In this document: piece by piece, positions 61,036 to 64,000 of the stretch | Numbering within the stretch: the stretch's first letter is position 1 | How the letters are laid out: each line of letters begins with the position of its first letter | DNA from: Acetothermia bacterium 64_32 | GTDB taxonomy: Bacteria; Bipolaricaulota; Bipolaricaulia; Bipolaricaulales; Bipolaricaulaceae | Length of the DNA: 64,000 bases | NCBI GenBank assembly: GCA_001508155.1 | Contig: LGFI01000001.1 | Span: 1-64,000 of the forward strand | Direction: 5' to 3' | Translations under genes and position numbers: made by a program | Notes under the pieces: model-generated | The model's input: only the letters and a program-made list of their open reading frames with translations | What the model was told of the DNA's origin: nothing | Database searches by the model: none

Positions 61036-62049
61036 ATGTCCGGGGAAAAGGCAAAGGCGATCGCCCTGCTTTCCGGGGGGCTGGATTCGGCACTGGCCGC
61101 CGCCTTGACCAAGCGGCTGGGGTTCGGGGTGGTGGGGGTCAACTTCTCCACCGGCTTCTGCACCGGACAGGGGCGCTGCGACACGGTGTTGGCCGCCGGA
61201 AAGGGGCTGGGGATCCCGGTGAGGCTCCTGGACGTCTCCGACGAGTACCTGGAGGTGGTGAAGCACCCGAGGTTCGGCTACGGGTCGGGGATGAACCCTT
61301 GTCTTGACTGCCGCATCTTCATGCTGCGGAGGGCCAAGGCCCTGATGGAAAAGGAGGGGGCGGAGTTCGTGGTCACCGGGGAGGTGCTCGGCCAGCGCCC
61401 CATGTCCCAACACTACCGCGCCCTTAAGCTGGTGGCCGAGGAATCCGGGCTGGGGGACCGGCTGGTGCGGCCGCTCTCCGGGAGGCTCCTCCCCCCCACC
61501 TACCCGGAGAAAAGGGGCTGGGTGAGGCGGGAGGACTGGCTTGACATCCAGGGTAGGTCAAGGCGCAGGCAGCTCTCCCTGGCCCGCCAGTGGGGGGTGG
61601 ACTGGTTCAGCCAGCCCGCCGGGGGCTGCTGCATCCTGCTCGAGAAGGCCTACGCCGCCAGGCTTCGCGATGCCTTCGCCCACCTTGGGCCCGACCGGAT
61701 GAAGAAGGAGGACTTCGCCCTGCTTCGGCTGGGACGTCATTTCCGTCTCTCCCCCAAGGTGAAGCTGGTAGTGGGGCGGGATGAGACGGAAAACGCGATG
61801 CTCTCGGGGTTCGCCCCCGGACGGATTAGGCTCGACTTCCCGGACGTGCCCGGCCCCACCGCCCTATTGGAGGGGGAGGTCTCCCAAGACGAGCTGCTGC
61901 TTGCCGCCCGGATCGCCGCCCGCTATGCCGACTCCCCCCCGGGGGAGGAGACGCGCCTCATCGCCCTGATGGGGGGAAAGCCCACGGAGCTTAGGGTGAA
62001 GCCCCTTTCCCCGGACGATCCCCGGCTCAGGGAGCTGCGGGTCGGCTGA
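61036..62049 (+). CDS. PP-loop ATPase, tRNA thiolation (MnmA/ThiI-like)
   Basis: 337 residues. The ATP-binding SGGLDSALAAAL is at residues 13-24. Cys pairs occur in GMNPCLDC (about 92) and in AGGCC (about 196), typical of thiotransferases that pass sulfur to tRNA. The C-terminal about 110 residues resemble the NFACT-like extension of a thermophile family annotated as tRNA 2-thiouridylase. The exact target nucleoside is uncertain. A TATGAT hexamer lies 9 bases before the ATG. The stop overlaps folE by 23 bases. Confidence 0.72.
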   Translation: MSGEKAKAIALLSGGLDSALAAALTKRLGFGVVGVNFSTGFCTGQGRCDTVLAAGKGLGIPVRLLDVSDEYLEVVKHPRFGYGSGMNPCLDCRIFMLRRAKALMEKEGAEFVVTGEVLGQRPMSQHYRALKLVAEESGLGDRLVRPLSGRLLPPTYPEKRGWVRREDWLDIQGRSRRRQLSLARQWGVDWFSQPAGGCCILLEKAYAARLRDAFAHLGPDRMKKEDFALLRLGRHFRLSPKVKLVVGRDETENAMLSGFAPGRIRLDFPDVPGPTALLEGEVSQDELLLAARIAARYADSPPGEETRLIALMGGKPTELRVKPLSPDDPRLRELRVG

Positions 62050-62599
62050 TGAGGGCCAGGGCCTCGGCCCGGGCCGCGGGGTCAGTGCGGAACAGCCCGC
62101 GAATGGCCGAGGTCACGAGGGTGGAGCCGGGCTTCTTAACGCCCCGAATGGTCATGCACAGGTGCTCAGCCTGGACCTGGACAAGGACCCCATGGGGTCG
62201 GAGCTTCTCCATGAGCGCATCGGCCACCTGCGAGGTGAGCCGTTCCTGCAATTGCGGCCGGGCGGCGGCCACCTCAAGTACCCGCGCCAGCTTGCTCACC
62301 CCCACCACCCTCCCCCCCTTTGGGAGGTAAACCAGGCTGGCCCGGCCGATGAAGGGAAGCAGGTGGTGCTCACACAGGGAGTGAAAGGGCACATCCCTTA
62401 GCACCACCATCTCATCGTAGGGCTCAAGGAAGGTGACCTCGAGTTCGTCCTCGGGGTTTTTCTCAAGCCCAAAGCAGAGCTCCGCCAAGGCTTCAGCCAC
62501 CCGGCGGGGGGTGTTGGCCCATATCTCCTGGGAGAGCTTCCCCTGGCCGAGCCCCTCCAGGATGAGCCGCACCCCGGCCTCGATCTTCCCAAGATCCAT
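62027..62599 (-). CDS. folE: GTP cyclohydrolase I
   Basis: 190 residues. It converts GTP to dihydroneopterin triphosphate, the first step of folate and 7-deazaguanine synthesis. Zinc ligands are in HSLCEHHLLPF (Cys and His) and in EHLCMTIRGVKKPGS (Cys); LPKGGRVVGVSKLARVLE is conserved. It overlaps the convergent PP-loop gene at the 3' end. Confidence 0.95.
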   Translation of the reverse strand: MDLGKIEAGVRLILEGLGQGKLSQEIWANTPRRVAEALAELCFGLEKNPEDELEVTFLEPYDEMVVLRDVPFHSLCEHHLLPFIGRASLVYLPKGGRVVGVSKLARVLEVAAARPQLQERLTSQVADALMEKLRPHGVLVQVQAEHLCMTIRGVKKPGSTLVTSAIRGLFRTDPAARAEALALISRPAAP

Positions 62600-62679
62600 C
62601 CTGCCGACATCCTAGCCGGGCGGGAGGGTGAGGGCAAGGGTTGGCAAGGGGCCCGCCGGGGGGTAACATCAGGCTGGCT

Positions 62680-62756
62680 CGGAGCGTAGCGCAGCCTGGC
62701 AGCGCGCTGGCATGGGGGGCCAGAGGTCACCGGTTCAAATCCGGTCGCTCCGACCA
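62680..62756 (+). tRNA. tRNA-Pro (GGG)
   Basis: 77 bases, encoded CCA. Acceptor CGGAGCG pairs with CGCTCCG; loop ATGGGGG, anticodon GGG. Confidence 0.93.
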
Positions 62757-62759
62757 GCC

Positions 62760-63875
62760 TCAGGGGAGCCGGAAGGCGTCCAGGACCTCCGGGCAAGGGA
62801 TAACTTTATCCCCGGCTACCTTGGCCACCCCCACCACCTTCACTTCTATCCCCTCCCGGCTGGCGAGCACGGCCACGTAAAAAAGGCGGTCGTCGTAGGC
62901 GACCTGGGACCCCTCCACCCGGGCCGGTGAAAGCCGGGAGGGGTTGGCCCCGCCCCCGCCTATCACGAGATAGGTCACCCCATCGCGCTGGATCCGCTCG
63001 TAGTTGTGAGCGTGGCCACTCAGCACCACATCCACCCCCAACTCGACGAACACCGGGTGCCACAAAAGCTCGAGCCCGGGGCTTCCAGGCCCGTAGAGGG
63101 CGTCGGAGGAGAACACCGGGTGATGGAAGACGACGAACCGGTGGGGCTCTGGGCCGGAGAGGTTCTCCCGCAGCCAGGAGATCTGGGCATGGTAGTCCTG
63201 GGGCCTTGTGACGTTGGTGTCAAGCCCCACCACAGCCACATCCCCGAAGTGCAGGGCCCACCAGCGTTCGCCGAGTTTCCCCTCCCCTGGGGGGAGATCG
63301 AAGTGCTTGAAGTAGGTTATGCTCCCCCGCTCGTGGTTACCCAAGACCGGCAAAAGGGGTGCCCTGAGGAGGGCCGGGGTTAGGCTTCGGAAGAAGAAAC
63401 CCCAGTTCTCCTGAGTGGGGGATTCCACCAGGTCCCCGGCGTGGAGGAGGAAGTGGAAGGGCCAGGGATCGGAGGCAATGGCCCGGGCTACTAGCTCCAC
63501 CCGGTTGGGTCCCTCCCATTGCCTTTGGGTATCGGAGAGGGCCGCAAAACACACCGGTTGGCCGGGGTCGGGCGCGGTGAAGAACCACCCCACCGGGGAG
63601 GCCTCCCCGCTGGGGAAGGTGAACCGGTATTCATACCAGGTCCCCCCAGCAAGCCCCTCCAGGCGTACCTCCGCGATCCCAGTCCCCTCATACCAAAGCG
63701 TCCTTTCCCGATCGGTGGACAAGGGGCGGTAGCTGAGCTCAACCGGGGAGAGGGCGGCCCAGCTCACCGTCACCCCGTCCGGGGCAGGGGCCCCGGTCCA
63801 GGGGCCATAAAGGAGCGGCCCGGCCAGCCCCTCCAAGGCCAAAAACAGAATTACGGCCGACCAGGCCTTCCTCAA
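62760..63875 (-). CDS. Secreted metallophosphoesterase (purple acid phosphatase-like)
   Basis: 371 residues. A signal peptide (WSAVILFLALEGLAG) is followed by an N-terminal fibronectin-III-like domain (about 20-100) and a calcineurin-type domain. Metal motifs: HAGDLVES, GNHERG, FVVFHHP and the final SGHAHNYER. The start is TTG 63875, chosen because GGGAGGAT precedes it; this falls 1 base after the stop of the upstream gene. The substrate, a phosphate ester, is unknown. Confidence 0.85.
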   Translation of the reverse strand: MRKAWSAVILFLALEGLAGPLLYGPWTGAPAPDGVTVSWAALSPVELSYRPLSTDRERTLWYEGTGIAEVRLEGLAGGTWYEYRFTFPSGEASPVGWFFTAPDPGQPVCFAALSDTQRQWEGPNRVELVARAIASDPWPFHFLLHAGDLVESPTQENWGFFFRSLTPALLRAPLLPVLGNHERGSITYFKHFDLPPGEGKLGERWWALHFGDVAVVGLDTNVTRPQDYHAQISWLRENLSGPEPHRFVVFHHPVFSSDALYGPGSPGLELLWHPVFVELGVDVVLSGHAHNYERIQRDGVTYLVIGGGGANPSRLSPARVEGSQVAYDDRLFYVAVLASREGIEVKVVGVAKVAGDKVIPCPEVLDAFRLP

Positions 63876-63876
63876 G

Positions 63877-64000
63877 TCAATCCTCCCAACCGAGCTGCTC
63901 GGGGAGCAACACCTCTATGAACGGCCCCTCTTGCAGGCGCTCCCAGCGGAGCTCCCCGGAAGCGTAAACGGTCCGGCCCACCAGCCATTCCCCCTCAAGC
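63877..64000 (-). CDS. Unknown protein, C-terminal end only
   Basis: The last 41 codons of a gene that starts beyond the window, ending LLPEQLGWED. It lies in the same operon as the metallophosphoesterase (1-base gap). Too short to identify. Confidence 0.6.
   Translation of the reverse strand, partial: LEGEWLVGRTVYASGELRWERLQEGPFIEVLLPEQLGWED

Overview
The window looks like part of the chromosome of a GC-rich, deep-branching, probably thermophilic and anaerobic bacterium with a two-membrane envelope. The evidence for this is a K+-dependent-type membrane pyrophosphatase, a TtuA-like tRNA thiolation enzyme beside a TrmI-type m1A58 methyltransferase, an archaeal-style Hel308 helicase, a GerW/DUF2953 pair, an HtrA protease, LolA/LolCDE-like proteins and consensus sigma-70 promoters. 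A Candidatus Bipolaricaulota (Acetothermia/OP1)-like genome would fit, but this is inference; no 16S rRNA gene is present to test it.

Layout. 1-17 kb: housekeeping metabolism and translation genes (D-aminoacylase, C26 amidohydrolase-lysA, HEPN/MNT pair, thrC, DUF72, an ABC-2 exporter with a Nudix and a GDT1-like gene, surE, rsmD, an FAD oxidoreductase, GNAT, TtuA-like, trmI, hppA, gltX). 17.4-19 kb: two paralogous secreted coiled-coil proteins with a C-terminal anchor, with a 52-codon Pro-rich gene between them. 19-23 kb: small XRE regulator, then smc-scpA-scpB with an unusually short SMC. 23-29 kb: Hel308-like helicase; a vapB-vapC-MFS operon behind a perfect palindromic operator, with VapC missing its first catalytic Asp; an MNT remnant; and a YhbD-like regulator with small membrane proteins. 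29-37 kb: tRNA-Ile, prfA, and a divergent heat-shock locus (hsp20 facing clpC-SDH protease) in which each promoter carries a CIRCE-like operator; then mutS. 37-42 kb: tRNA-Ala and a TetR-controlled Lol/MacB-like permease-LolA-permease-ATPase operon. 42-44.8 kb: metK and a LarA-family gene. 44.8-50 kb: an accessory patch with three decayed genes (GyrI-like, flavodoxin, metallo-beta-lactamase) around intact flavodoxin, alpha/beta hydrolase, radical SAM and DUF4389 genes. 50-54 kb: DUF2953-gerW, an Asp-less receiver protein and a NarX/NarL-type two-component pair.

54-59.5 kb is the most striking part. Eleven tRNA genes on the minus strand are interrupted by a 1289-residue secreted protein. About 770 residues of it are a nearly strict alternation of Ala with another residue, dotted with Cys, followed by beta-type domains that include a tandem duplicate. 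The gene has its own GTG start, Shine-Dalgarno site, promoter and terminator. The spacers between the tRNAs carry hairpins and a family of degenerate short repeats. 59.5-64 kb: htrA, a PP-loop thiolase-like gene, folE, tRNA-Pro, a metallophosphoesterase and the end of an unknown gene.

Across the window several genes have a -10 hexamer 5 to 8 bases before a start codon that lacks a Shine-Dalgarno site (abc at 5769, DUF72 at 5664, gltX, larA, HEPN). Leaderless mRNAs therefore seem common alongside normal SD-led genes.
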